DNA of 64,000 bases from Streptomyces gobiensis (GTDB lineage Bacteria > Actinomycetota > Actinomycetes > Streptomycetales > Streptomycetaceae): NCBI RefSeq assembly GCF_021216675.1, contig NZ_CP086120.1:1054001-1118000 (forward strand). The letters are read 5' to 3'. The translations under genes were made by a program, and so were the position numbers. Below, piece by piece: positions 25,958-35,428 of the stretch. Under the pieces are notes generated by a model. The model saw nothing but the letters and a program-made list of their open reading frames with translations. It was not told the DNA's origin and searched no databases. Position 1 is the first letter of the stretch. The number at the start of each line of letters is the position of its first letter.

Positions 25958-27161
25958 CGCCGTTCAGCCAGGGGGAGCGCAGACGGCGGGGTTCACCGGC
26001 GAGCCGGATGCCGGGCAGCACATCGGCGATGGCGTTGAACATCAAGTCGATCTGCAGGATGGCCAGGCTCTTGCCGAGGCAGTAGTGCGGTCCGCCACCG
26101 CCGAACCCCAGGTGCGGATTGGGGTCCCGCATGATGTCGAAGGCCTCCGGGTTCTCGAACACTTCAGGATCGTTGTTGGCGGAGGAGTAGAAGAGCCCGA
26201 CCCGCTGACCCCGCTTAATCATCTGACCGCCCAGCTCCGTATCCCTCGTAGCGGTGCGCTGGAAGGACATCACCGGGGTCGCCCAGCGGACGATCTCCTC
26301 GGCCGCGGTCGCGGGCCGCTCTGCCTTGTAGCGTTCCCATTGCCCGGGGTGGGTGAGCAGTGCGTGCATACCGTGGGTGATGGAGTTACGGGTGGTCTCA
26401 TTGCCCGCGACGGCGAGAATGATGACGAAGAAGCCGAACTCATCGGAGCTGAGGTTGCCCTCGTGCTCGGCGGCGACGAGCTGGGTGACGATGTCCTTGG
26501 CCGGGCACTCCTGGCGCTGTGCGGCCAGGTTCATCGCATAGGCGATCAGTTCACCGGCGGACTGTTTGCCGATCTCCTCGGTGATGGCCAGCTCCGGGTC
26601 GTCGTAGCCGATCATCTTGTTCGACCAGTCAAAGATCTTGGCCCGGTCCTCCTGAGGGACGCCGATCAGCTCCGCGATGGCCTGAAGCGGCAGTTCACAG
26701 GCAACATCTCTGACGAAGTCACCGGTGCCGTCCGCCTTGGCGTGCTCGGCGATCCGCTGGGCGCGGTGACGGAGGGCGTCCTCCAGCGCACGTATGGCGC
26801 GGGGTGTGAAGCCGCGCTGGACGATCTGGCGGACCCGGGTGTGCTCGGGCGGGTCCATATTGATCATGATCAGCTTCTGGAGCTCAATGTCCTCACGGCT
26901 GATGCGCTCATTGAAGCGGATGATCGCGGAGTTGAGGTTGGAGGAGAAGATCTCCGGGTGGGTAGAGACGGTCTTGACGTCCTCATGGCGGGTGACGACC
27001 CAGTAGCCGTCGTCGTCAAAGCCCGCGATGCCATGTGGCTGGGCGTTCCACCACACCGGAGAGGTCGCACGCAGCTCGGCGAACTCCGGGAGGGGGACAC
27101 GGTGCTGGTACAGATCGGGGTCGGTGAAGTCGAATCCATCGGGCAGCGCGGGACAGTGCAT
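25929..27161 (-). CDS. cyp125: Cytochrome P450 CYP125 (steroid C26 monooxygenase-like)
   Basis: The 410-residue protein follows mycobacterial CYP125 closely over its whole length: PDGFDFTDPDLYQHR start, REDIELQKLIMINMDPPEHT, ELPLQAIAELIGVPQEDR, I-helix ILAVAGNETTRNSITHGM, EEIVRWATPVMSFQRTA and haem loop GFGGGGPHYCLGKSLA. CYP125 oxidises the C26/C27 methyl of cholesterol and cholest-4-en-3-one in steps to the acid. It is divergent from fadA5 and has a KstR-type box and a second palindrome in its promoter. It may receive electrons from the ferredoxin at 14978-15211. The true substrate in this organism may be another steroid or sterol. Confidence 0.9.
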   Translation of the reverse strand: MHCPALPDGFDFTDPDLYQHRVPLPEFAELRATSPVWWNAQPHGIAGFDDDGYWVVTRHEDVKTVSTHPEIFSSNLNSAIIRFNERISREDIELQKLIMINMDPPEHTRVRQIVQRGFTPRAIRALEDALRHRAQRIAEHAKADGTGDFVRDVACELPLQAIAELIGVPQEDRAKIFDWSNKMIGYDDPELAITEEIGKQSAGELIAYAMNLAAQRQECPAKDIVTQLVAAEHEGNLSSDEFGFFVIILAVAGNETTRNSITHGMHALLTHPGQWERYKAERPATAAEEIVRWATPVMSFQRTATRDTELGGQMIKRGQRVGLFYSSANNDPEVFENPEAFDIMRDPNPHLGFGGGGPHYCLGKSLAILQIDLMFNAIADVLPGIRLAGEPRRLRSPWLNGVKELRVRYA

Positions 27162-27188
27162 CAGCGACTCCAGGGGTGCTCACAGTAC

Positions 27189-27235
27189 TTCTGACAGCCC
27201 ATCAGAATGGACCGGCAAGCTAGTAACGGGTTCTA
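27189..27235 (-). promoter_or_regulatory. CYP125 promoter with second palindrome and KstR-type box
   Basis: TTCTGA-N7-TCAGAA (27189-27207) is an inverted repeat that reads TCTGATGGGCTGTCAGA on the coding strand, 28 nt before the start. It matches the palindrome before the ALDH gene in arms and position. Upstream of it, AGTAACGGGTTCTA (27222-27235) matches the KstR box except for one end base. Confidence 0.65.
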
Positions 27236-27323
27236 CAAGTAGCAAGAGCCATGGCGTCATCTGTTGCCAACAAGCGCTGTGCACGACCCTTGCGCGGGTC
27301 CAGCACTGGTCATAAGACTGTGA

Positions 27324-28547
<1,224 letters not shown>

Positions 28548-28789
28548 GCGATAACCGCCGGATGCCTCAATTCCGCTTCAACACGCCCTCTTAACCACCA
28601 CGGAAACCAAACTCCCCTCGCTCAGCCGACCATAGAATCAACGTCGCGATCCATCCACCCCCCGTTTCCACACCGGAGCGCGACATCGTACTCATACAAC
28701 GGACACCTGCGGCAGATTCCCTGCCCCAGCACAGCGAAGTCCGTAAACGACCCCGCCCATCCCAGACCGCCACCGCTCTTATCCCCTCG

Positions 28790-30217
28790 ATGGTGGCCCT
28801 CCTCCTGGGATTATGGGGAATACGACGCCAGGGCACCATGTGGCGAGACGAATCCGTCACCTACCAAGTCGCACACCGCAGCCTCCCCGAAATCCGGAAC
28901 CTGCTGGAAAACATCGACATAGTGCATGGCCTGTACTACCTGTTGATGAAAGCTCTCTTCAGCATCTGGGACGGCGGGCTGATTACCCTGAGACTGCCCT
29001 CAGTACTGGCAATGGCCATAGCAGCCGCCTGCGTCGCCCTGCTTGGACACCAACTAGCCGGGCCAAGAGCCGGATTAATCGCCGGATCAATCTTCCCGCT
29101 GATCCCCTCAATACAGCAGTACGCCCAGGAAGGCCGCTCCTACGCGTTAGTGTGCGCGCTCGTCGCCCTCTCCACGTATCTACTGGTTCGCACCATATCC
29201 CGGCCCAGCAAACAGCTGTGGCTGGCCTACACCGCCACCCTCCTGATCGCCTGCCTGCTCCACGAGTTCGCGGTACTGGCATTACTCGCACACGGCAGCA
29301 CCCTGTTCCTCGCCCGGCTTCCCCTTGCCCTCAGACGCTCATGGGCCATGTCAGCGGGTGCCGTTGTCGCAGGACTGTCACCTCTCGCTGTGCTCAGCAT
29401 GCGCCAGTCGGACCAGATCTCATGGCTTGGACACCCCAGCTGGGCCCAGTGGTCAGCCTTCGCCGCCCAGGCCATCCTGGGCATCATCTGCGCCCTGGTA
29501 CCAACCCGCGCCACGGGCAGCCCAGTCCGTCTCCGGACACTCGCCCTCCCGCTGCTGACCCTGCCCACGGCCGCGCTCCTGCTGGCATCGCTTCATAAGC
29601 CGGTGTATATCGATCGTTATGTGCTCTACTCCACCATCGCTCTCGCACTGCTGGCGGGTTCCGCACTGGACTGGCTATGGCGATCGGACCCCCTCCAGCG
29701 CCTGCTTCCCGCCCATGGCCTACGCGTAACGGTGGCAGCGATCTCCCTCACCGCCATCCTGGCCGCACTGCTCCCCATACACCTCCACCTGCGGACCCCA
29801 CAGAGCCGCAAAGACAATGTCACCGCTGTCGCGGAAACAGTGCAGCGTGCGGCGGCCCCCGGTGACGGCGTACTTTTCATGCCCGCCAGACGCAGGGAGT
29901 GGGCGATGTCCTATCCGCATGAGTTCCGCAACGTAAGAGATCTGGCCCTGCACCAGGACCCGGCCGCCTCCCACTCGCTTCAGGGCACGGAACTCCCCGC
30001 CCAGCAAATCCGCTCACGCATACTCGATACGCCGAGAATAGTCACGCTCAACGACCCTGCGGGACAACCTCTCGACATGACCGCACAGGAAATCGCCAAG
30101 CGGACGACACTGCGCGCATTCTTCCAGAAATGCTCCACCACGCGAGTAACAGGAGCACAGATCACGGTCTACGCCCGTCCCGGCCACTGCGGGGCCACCT
30201 CAGACGCAGGAAGGTGA
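28790..30217 (+). CDS. Polytopic GT39/PMT-like membrane glycosyltransferase
   Basis: The 475-residue protein has about 10 hydrophobic helices and an early RDESVTYQVAHRSLPEI loop with the acidic pair typical of GT-C enzymes using polyprenyl-phosphate sugars. The C-terminal 120 residues are soluble and probably extracellular. No ATG or GTG lies in frame upstream, although the open frame extends to about 28630, so a rare start cannot be excluded. Four TTA codons (28811, 29075, 29147, 29282) and a lower GC feel than its neighbours suggest transfer or bldA-dependent expression. The 242 nt upstream (28548-28789) hold no other gene. Confidence 0.75.
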   Translation: MVALLLGLWGIRRQGTMWRDESVTYQVAHRSLPEIRNLLENIDIVHGLYYLLMKALFSIWDGGLITLRLPSVLAMAIAAACVALLGHQLAGPRAGLIAGSIFPLIPSIQQYAQEGRSYALVCALVALSTYLLVRTISRPSKQLWLAYTATLLIACLLHEFAVLALLAHGSTLFLARLPLALRRSWAMSAGAVVAGLSPLAVLSMRQSDQISWLGHPSWAQWSAFAAQAILGIICALVPTRATGSPVRLRTLALPLLTLPTAALLLASLHKPVYIDRYVLYSTIALALLAGSALDWLWRSDPLQRLLPAHGLRVTVAAISLTAILAALLPIHLHLRTPQSRKDNVTAVAETVQRAAAPGDGVLFMPARRREWAMSYPHEFRNVRDLALHQDPAASHSLQGTELPAQQIRSRILDTPRIVTLNDPAGQPLDMTAQEIAKRTTLRAFFQKCSTTRVTGAQITVYARPGHCGATSDAGR

Positions 30218-30322
30218 CGTCACCGCACTCCCGCACCTACTACCGGGGTGTCACGGCATGCCCGAACGGGTCCACATCCAGCGCTGCGTGGTGTTGCGTG
30301 GTGCGTACGGCAAGATGGACTC

Positions 30323-30652
30323 ATGAGCGTAGTCAAGATCAACGTCCTGACCGTCCCCGAAGAGCAGCGGGAAACCCTGGAAAAGCGCTTCGGCGCGCGC
30401 GCCGGGCTTGTGGAGGGCGCCGACGGCTTCGAGTGGTTCGAACTACTCCGCCCGCTGGAAGGGACGGACCAGTACCTCGTCTATACGCGGTGGAGGGACG
30501 AAGAGTCCTTCCAGGCCTGGATGGAGGGCCCGATGAAGGCCGCCCACCAGGGCGGCGGCCAGGGCGAGGGCGACCGCCCCAAGCCCGCCTCCACCAGCGC
30601 CGCCGTCTGGACCTTCGAGGTGGCACAGCAGGCCGCCCCGAAGCAGGACTGA
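30323..30652 (+). CDS. mhuD: MhuD-like haem-degrading monooxygenase
   Basis: The 109-residue ferredoxin-fold ABM protein follows M. tuberculosis MhuD: VVKINVLTVPEEQRETLEKR, GFEWFELLRPLEGTDQYLVY and FQAWMEGPMKAAHQGG. The catalytic set is present: Asn7 in KINV, Trp in FQAWMEG and the haem-ligand His in AAHQGG. MhuD-type enzymes open haem to mycobilins and free iron. It appears monocistronic. Its last 45 nt are partly duplicated near 31818. Confidence 0.82.
   Translation: MSVVKINVLTVPEEQRETLEKRFGARAGLVEGADGFEWFELLRPLEGTDQYLVYTRWRDEESFQAWMEGPMKAAHQGGGQGEGDRPKPASTSAAVWTFEVAQQAAPKQD
30607..30632 (+). repeat. 26-bp direct repeat, copy A, in the mhuD 3' end
   Basis: CTGGACCTTCGAGGTGGCAC followed by AGCAGG is identical at 30607-30632 and 31818-31843, 1,211 bp apart, with weaker similarity continuing to the stop codon. 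A 3'-end duplication bracketing foreign-looking genes resembles integration or recombination at a gene end. Confidence 0.75.
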
Positions 30653-30798
30653 ATCCCGGTCTGCCCAGCAGCTGGTTCGCCGCATGCTGGGCCTGGCGCG
30701 CGGCGGTGGTGTCGCCGTAGAGCTGGATGGTGTGGTTCAGGTTCACCAGGATGCCGTTGCCTCTCGGCGAGCACCTCCGTGCAGCTATGGTCGTCCGT

Positions 30799-31656
30799 AT
30801 GACGCTCTCGGTACCTTCGGCGCGTGCCGTCGACTTGCGAGTTGAACCGGTTGACAACGTTCTCGATCGCGTGGAGCTGTCCCTTCAGGCCCGCTTGGGC
30901 CGGGACGCGGTTGTCCGTAAACGCCGCTCGGTCGGGGCGCGGACGGACCGTGATACGTGGGTACGTATCGAGAGGCGAGGGCTCGACAAGATCGGCGTTC
31001 AGGGCTGGAACGGCACCGAGTGCGCCGCGCGTCTGGAGGGTATCGCCCTGCCTGCATGGCAGGGGTGTGTGGTTTGGCGGGACGAGGACGAGGCGGTGAT
31101 GTGGCGGGCCGACGAGACCGAGCTCTTGCCAGGACCACCCATCGGCACCGCCGTGCTGAGCGAGGGGCCGGAGCTGCCGGATGAGTGGTGGCAGGCGTTC
31201 AGCTCCTCGTTGGACGCGCTGGCGGCTCAGGACACGAGACGCGTCGCTACGCCGGACACTGTCACCATCACGCAGGCCCTCGTCACCGAGGCCATTCATG
31301 GCGCGTTCGCTGGTGACTTCGACACGACCGTTGAGTGGTGGGTGCCCGCGCACGCGGATCTGAACTGGGCCAACATGACCGCGCCGACGTTCTGCCTCTT
31401 CGACTGGGAGGACTGGGGGAACGCGCCGCGGGGGCTGGACTCCGCTTCGCTGTGGGGAAGCTCCCTTCCCGTTCCGGCTCTGGCCGATCGTGTACAGCAA
31501 GAGCGACGCCGTGACTTCGAGAGCCGGGACGGCAAGCTGATGACGCTGTTCGTGTGCTCGAAGATCCTGGGGCCGGATGCGCACCCGGAGGACCCTCGGC
31601 TGGAGCCCGCACGCCGCATGGCGGAGCAGATCGTCGCGGAGCTTCAGACGGGCTGA
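30799..31656 (+). CDS. APH-like phosphotransferase family protein
   Basis: The 285-residue protein ends in an aminoglycoside/choline-kinase-type catalytic region: PAHADLNWANMT (H-x-D-x4-N) and LFDWEDWGNAPRGLD (metal-binding Asp). The N-terminal lobe has a single plausible ATP Lys region (DAVVRKRRSVGART) but is unusually short. It lies alone inside the accessory zone between the two copies of the 26-bp repeat. Substrate is unknown; antibiotic resistance should not be assumed. The start at 30799 is preferred, with 30787 possible. The 146 nt before it hold no clear gene, though the minus strand reads a short helical peptide (NHTIQLYGDTTAARQAQH) that may be a fragment. Confidence 0.65.
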   Translation: MTLSVPSARAVDLRVEPVDNVLDRVELSLQARLGRDAVVRKRRSVGARTDRDTWVRIERRGLDKIGVQGWNGTECAARLEGIALPAWQGCVVWRDEDEAVMWRADETELLPGPPIGTAVLSEGPELPDEWWQAFSSSLDALAAQDTRRVATPDTVTITQALVTEAIHGAFAGDFDTTVEWWVPAHADLNWANMTAPTFCLFDWEDWGNAPRGLDSASLWGSSLPVPALADRVQQERRRDFESRDGKLMTLFVCSKILGPDAHPEDPRLEPARRMAEQIVAELQTG

Positions 31657-31817
31657 CCGCGCGACCGCTCTCGGAGGAGGCGACGGTACTGGTGGATCGC
31701 CTGCTCGTCGACCTCGCCAGCCAGGGCGCCGATCAGTCCGCCCAGATGGGCGGGTTCGTCGGTGCCTACGGCAACGGTGTCGACCTGTGGGAGGTGGTAG
31801 GCGGCCCGGAAGGCCGC
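31644..31817 (-). pseudogene. C-terminal fragment, aldo/keto reductase-like
   Basis: On the minus strand the frame reads AAFRAAYHLPQVDTVAVGTD, then EPAHLGGLIGALAGEVDEQA and a basic end RRLLRERSRGQPV with stop at 31644. Similarity to a protein end begins exactly where the 26-bp repeat (31818-31843) stops, so the gene is cut at the repeat. It overlaps the APH-like stop by 13 nt. The family guess is weak; the truncation is the main point. Confidence 0.4.
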
Positions 31818-31843
31818 CTGGACCTTCGAGGTGGCACAGCAGG
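31818..31843 (+). repeat. 26-bp direct repeat, copy B
   Basis: This is identical to 30607-30632 in mhuD. The match degenerates after 31843 but still resembles the mhuD tail to a TGA at 31863-31865. It sits between two gene fragments on the minus strand. Confidence 0.75.
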
Positions 31844-31897
31844 CTGCCCCCCGAAGAACGGCTGAAGCGGGAACGAACAGCCGAGACCCTCGACCGG

Positions 31898-32020
31898 TCA
31901 GCCCAGGGCGGAGGCTCCCGCGAGGGACCAAGGGCGCTGGACGCCTCGCCGGAGCGTGGCAAGTCCGAAGATGACAGCCTCGAAGACCAGCATCGTGGTA
32001 CCAAGCCATGTCGGGCAGAC
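31898..32020 (-). pseudogene. Possible C-terminal membrane fragment
   Basis: The minus strand reads CPTWLGTTMLVFEAVIFGLA followed by TLRRGVQRPWSLAGASALG and a stop. One hydrophobic helix and a basic end look like the tail of a lost membrane protein. No start or N-terminal part is present. Together with 31644-31817 this fills the 500-nt gap before 32157. The remaining 32021-32156 shows nothing. Confidence 0.3.
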
Positions 32021-32156
32021 TGATACGGCGGGGTGTCCCGGCAGCAGGAAGCCTCTACCGGGTCCGCAGGCGGTCTTCGTGTTTCTCGATCTCATCGCTA
32101 CTGTGCGCTGCAGTCCGGTCACTTGACCGGCACAACCGGCGCGAGAGGGGATCGAT

Positions 32157-32366
32157 ATGGCCCGGAGGCTGCGGATGATCGGAACGACGTCCGAGGAGGG
32201 GAAGTGTCCCGCTCTGTACGACGACCTGGACAGCGGCGAAGTCCTCGTTCAGGGCAAGGCAGTGACCGATCCCGAGGACATTGCCCAGCTCAAGGACGTC
32301 GCTGATGACGAGACATTCGTCATCGTTCCTCGCGAGCTGCTGACCCGCTTCGCTCCAAAGGAGTAA
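32157..32366 (+). CDS. Small conserved hypothetical protein
   Basis: The 69-residue protein (MARRLRMIGTTSEEGKCPAL start, FVIVPRELLTRFAPKE end) is typical of small Streptomyces proteins encoded directly upstream of DUF6879 and XRE genes. It is acidic in the middle and has one Cys. It is preceded by a purine-rich site (GCGAGAGGGGATCGAT) and followed after 6 nt by the DUF6879 gene. Function unknown; the constant neighbourhood suggests a three-gene unit. Confidence 0.75.
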   Translation: MARRLRMIGTTSEEGKCPALYDDLDSGEVLVQGKAVTDPEDIAQLKDVADDETFVIVPRELLTRFAPKE

Positions 32367-32372
32367 ATCACC

Positions 32373-32906
32373 GTGCCGGAGTTCATCGACGACGCTACGT
32401 TCGGCGGCTACTTTCGCCAGTTCGAGCACACTGCCTGGCGGTTGGAGACCCGTCGCGGCTATGCCTCTGACCGGGCCAGCGAGAAGTATGCACGGTTCTT
32501 GCGCGGTGAGGTACTTGGGATTGAGGGCAGCGACTGGTGCACCAACGTCCGAACACAGACAGAGAAGGGCAAGCGATTTGAGCGGGTTCGGCTGGTTGAC
32601 GACCCGCCCACTGAAGGGCAGCGGTTCCTACTCGCCAGCGCAGCCAGCAACAACGCGGCAGGTGAGGACATCCGGAACATGCGGCGAGCAGAGGCCGACA
32701 AGCTCGGTCTGCCCGCTGAGGACTTCTGGCTGTTCGACTCGCGCCTAGCACTACTGCTGCACTTCGATGAGAATGACGGGTACCTCGGCGCGGAACTGAT
32801 CGAGGACCCGACCCGGATCGTCCGGTACTGCCAGGTCCGGGATGCGGCCTGGCACTACGCAGCTCGACGTGAGGAGTTCCTCAAGCAGGTACGTTCCCAT
32901 GTGTGA
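32373..32906 (+). CDS. DUF6879 family protein
   Basis: The 177-residue protein has the DUF6879 pattern of aromatic and charged residues: DATFGGYFRQFEHTAWRLET at the start, EDFWLFDSRLALLLHFDEND in the middle and AWHYAARREEF at the end. It shares a 4-nt GTGA overlap with the XRE gene downstream. These proteins are thought to pair with helix-turn-helix DUF5753 regulators, perhaps as toxin-antitoxin-like or signalling modules; the function is not established. Confidence 0.75.
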   Translation: MPEFIDDATFGGYFRQFEHTAWRLETRRGYASDRASEKYARFLRGEVLGIEGSDWCTNVRTQTEKGKRFERVRLVDDPPTEGQRFLLASAASNNAAGEDIRNMRRAEADKLGLPAEDFWLFDSRLALLLHFDENDGYLGAELIEDPTRIVRYCQVRDAAWHYAARREEFLKQVRSHV

Positions 32907-33745
32907 GCACTGACTTCCAGCAAGCCCGGATATCCCTCGGTGCGCGGCTGCGCGAGCTGCGCACCGAGGCCAGGCTCACCGTCCGGGAGCTGGCCAGACG
33001 CTGCGGCTGGGTGCCATCGAAGATCTCCAAGCTTGAGAACGGCAAGCAGACCGCAACCCTGGAAGACCTCGAGGTGTGGGCCAGGGAAACCGGTCAGCCC
33101 AAGGTCACGTCCGAGTTGAAAGGACGTCTGCGCGGCCTGGAGACCAGTTCTCGCAGCTGGCGTCGACAGCTTGCCGCCGGACACCGCGCGCTCCAAGAAC
33201 TCAATGTTACCCAGGAGAAGCAGGCGCAGAATATCCGCCTGTTCGAACCGGCAATCATTCCTGGTGTCTTCCAGACACCGGAATACGCTCGCAGTGTGCT
33301 CACCGACGTCTCCGAACGCCTCAGCGCGCCTCGGGACATCGAAGCCGGTGTACGGGCCCGTATGAAACGCCAAGAGGCGCTGTACGAGCCCGGACACCTC
33401 TTCCAAGCGGTCATCTGGGAGGCCGCGTTGCATACGTTGCGGTGTTCTCCTGCGGTGATGGCGGCGCAACTCGACCGACTGGCTGGGCTTATCGGACTGG
33501 ATACCGTCACGCTCGGAATCATTCCGTTTGGTGTACGGATGAAGTTCTCTCCCAAGCATGGGTTTTGGATCATCGATGACAGCCTCGTAATCGCGGATAC
33601 GTGGAACGCCGAGCTATGGCTGGACTCGACTGAAGACGTGGCGTTCTATGCCAAGACGTGGTCGCTTCTCCATGAAACCGCCGCATACGGGCCCGCCGCC
33701 CACCGCCTCATCGTCCGCGCGAGGACTTCCCTCGGCCACAGATGA
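32903..33745 (+). CDS. XRE-family regulator with DUF5753 (Scr1-type)
   Basis: The 280-residue protein has an N-terminal helix-turn-helix (LGARLRELRTEARLTVRELA, then GWVPSKISKLENGKQTATLE) and the C-terminal DUF5753 domain (EPAIIPGVFQTPEYARSVLT, FQAVIWEAALHTLRCSPAVM). These are DNA-binding partners of DUF397 or DUF6879 proteins. The GTG at 32903 overlaps the DUF6879 stop. It belongs to the operon starting at 32157. Confidence 0.85.
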   Translation: MSTDFQQARISLGARLRELRTEARLTVRELARRCGWVPSKISKLENGKQTATLEDLEVWARETGQPKVTSELKGRLRGLETSSRSWRRQLAAGHRALQELNVTQEKQAQNIRLFEPAIIPGVFQTPEYARSVLTDVSERLSAPRDIEAGVRARMKRQEALYEPGHLFQAVIWEAALHTLRCSPAVMAAQLDRLAGLIGLDTVTLGIIPFGVRMKFSPKHGFWIIDDSLVIADTWNAELWLDSTEDVAFYAKTWSLLHETAAYGPAAHRLIVRARTSLGHR

Positions 33746-33832
33746 GCAACATCCAGAAAACCGACAGCCGAGGCGAGAAACACTGAGAAACACGGCGGGA
33801 TTGAAGAAACAACGGCTTCTACGGTCCTGGCT

Positions 33833-34300
33833 ATGGACTCAGGAACCCGGAACTGCCCTCAACGGATCCGTCCCGCATGGCTGCCCGATGTGGACACCAT
33901 CGACACGGCGGACGTCGGCAAATGGTGGGATGCCATCGGCGTCGAAGGCCAACTAGGGATTCAACTCGCCGATCTCCTCATTACGGCCACCACGGGACGC
34001 TGCGGCCCGGTGGTATGCGATCCGCTCGGGCCGGTGCCCAAGACTCACTTCCTCGTACCCGTGGGTACCGCTGACCGCTGGGATGAGCCGGGCACTGAAG
34101 CCCTCGGCGAATGCTGCTCCCTGGCTCTTCCGGGGAACCTGAACGCGGACCACGTCAGCCTGCACTGGCTGTCCCCGCCTCAAGGACGTCTGGTCAGCGC
34201 CGCCCTGTTGCGGGAGTTGCTGCCCCGGGCGCGGGAGCAGCAGGCCGCCTTCTGCATGGATGCCGACGTACCCGGCCCACGTGGGAGAGCCGCGCAGTGA
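33833..34300 (+). CDS. Hypothetical protein
   Basis: The 155-residue protein contains ADVGKWWDAIGVEGQLGIQL and PKTHFLVPVGTADRWDEPGT, and ends with a Leu/Arg-rich helix. It recalls accessory proteins next to XRE regulators, including fragments of primase-polymerase-like N-terminal domains, but I cannot name a family. It follows the XRE gene by 87 nt on the same strand. Confidence 0.55.
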   Translation: MDSGTRNCPQRIRPAWLPDVDTIDTADVGKWWDAIGVEGQLGIQLADLLITATTGRCGPVVCDPLGPVPKTHFLVPVGTADRWDEPGTEALGECCSLALPGNLNADHVSLHWLSPPQGRLVSAALLRELLPRAREQQAAFCMDADVPGPRGRAAQ

Positions 34301-34486
34301 TGCCTGCACGAACGCGCTGAGTCGCGGCGAACCCGAGCCACCCGCCAAAAGCTGTCAGGAGTGCGGCATTGAGCCGTACCCAGCGAGACGAGTTAAGACT
34401 CCCATCCTCTGCCGGTGACCGTTGCAAGCCCTGGCAGAGGACGGGACGGCAACAACACAACCGGACCCTCCACGAAAGGGAGCCTC

Positions 34487-34612
34487 ATGCGCGTTGCACC
34501 CGAATGGTTCTACCAGGACCCGGACGACGGCGACACCCTGCCCGACTCCGACTCCCCCTCCGAACCCGCCGACGAGCCCGACTGCGGCGGCGGAAGCGGC
34601 TGCCAGCGGTAA
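34487..34612 (+). CDS. 41-residue acidic peptide
   Basis: The gene follows a GAAAGGGAGCC ribosome site. The peptide starts MRVAPEWFYQDPDDGD, continues with Asp/Ser/Pro/Glu-rich sequence and ends DCGGGSGCQR with two Cys. An acidic leader-like part and a short Cys/Gly tail could mark a modified-peptide precursor, but no modification enzyme is next to it. Unrecognised. Confidence 0.45.
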   Translation: MRVAPEWFYQDPDDGDTLPDSDSPSEPADEPDCGGGSGCQR

Positions 34613-34666
34613 CCACAGCGCCCCCGGCCAGCGACTCGGGGGCGCCATCCCGTCCGGAGAGACACC

Positions 34667-35107
34667 ATGCACCATCACGGCTACCTATGGATCGGCCCCG
34701 CAGCTTCCTTGCAAAAAGACGGTCCCAGGCGGCCAGCCGAGCCGCCCTTCCCCCATGCCCATGCGGCGGTGTTCAGCTCAGCCGAAGTCCCGCCACTCGA
34801 ACTGTCCCACTGGCTGCTGCGCCCAGCCAGCCAAATCAAGATCACCTGCCGCGATCCGGCGGACGGCGCCGACTGGATGCGATCCCGGCTACTGACCTAC
34901 ATTGCGTCCCTGCAACCCGCATGCGACTTGCCAGACGAACGCCTGGACCACATGTACCGCCTCGCTCTGGTCAGCCTCAACGCCGGGCAGTCAGAAGCCT
35001 GGGGGCACTACCTAACAGGCCAACGCTTCCTCTCAATCAACATGATCGCCTGCTCCCCCAACAACTACCGACCGAATCTTCCGTGTCCAAGAACTGATGG
35101 ACACTGA
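34667..35107 (+). CDS. Hypothetical protein
   Basis: The 146-residue protein has a His-rich start (MHHHGYLWIGPAA), a helical middle (ELSHWLLRPASQIKITCRDP, RLDHMYRLALVSLNAGQSEA) and no membrane segment. Its ATG follows GGAGAG. It is 54 nt downstream of the acidic peptide gene and probably in the same transcript. No family recognised. Confidence 0.5.
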   Translation: MHHHGYLWIGPAASLQKDGPRRPAEPPFPHAHAAVFSSAEVPPLELSHWLLRPASQIKITCRDPADGADWMRSRLLTYIASLQPACDLPDERLDHMYRLALVSLNAGQSEAWGHYLTGQRFLSINMIACSPNNYRPNLPCPRTDGH

Positions 35108-35221
35108 CCTGCTCCCCCAATGCCTCATACTTGTGCTTACGCGGGGTACCTATACCACCGTGATGGCGACGCAACCACTCAGTCCGTCGCCCAGCGGACG
35201 AGAGGCTGAGCACTGAGCGTC

Positions 35222-35428
35222 TCAGCCCACAAGGTGCTCGAAGGTTCCCCACTTGATGGCGTTGATGAGAGTTTCAACGTGTACACGGTCAGCTGTGAGC
35301 ATGGCAGCCGGATCATCGCTCTCACGTACTGCGATGCCGCTTGGAGCGGAGGCCACCTCGATGCATTCGGCGCCTGTGCTGGAATAGGAAGACTTCTGCC
35401 AAATGGGGTCTATAGATACCAAGTTCAC
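35222..35428 (-). CDS. DUF397 protein
   Basis: The 68-residue protein has the DUF397 hallmarks: IWQKSSYSSTGAECIEVA, IAVRESDDPAAML and a C-terminal helix. Its GTG start overlaps the stop of the next DUF397 gene. DUF397 proteins pair with XRE-DUF5753 regulators (Scr-type modules). Confidence 0.82.
   Translation of the reverse strand: MNLVSIDPIWQKSSYSSTGAECIEVASAPSGIAVRESDDPAAMLTADRVHVETLINAIKWGTFEHLVG

Noticed and set aside
30799..31656. Antibiotic-resistance gene
   Set aside because: The catalytic region fits APH-like kinases in general, but the N-terminal lobe is weak and no substrate features are visible.
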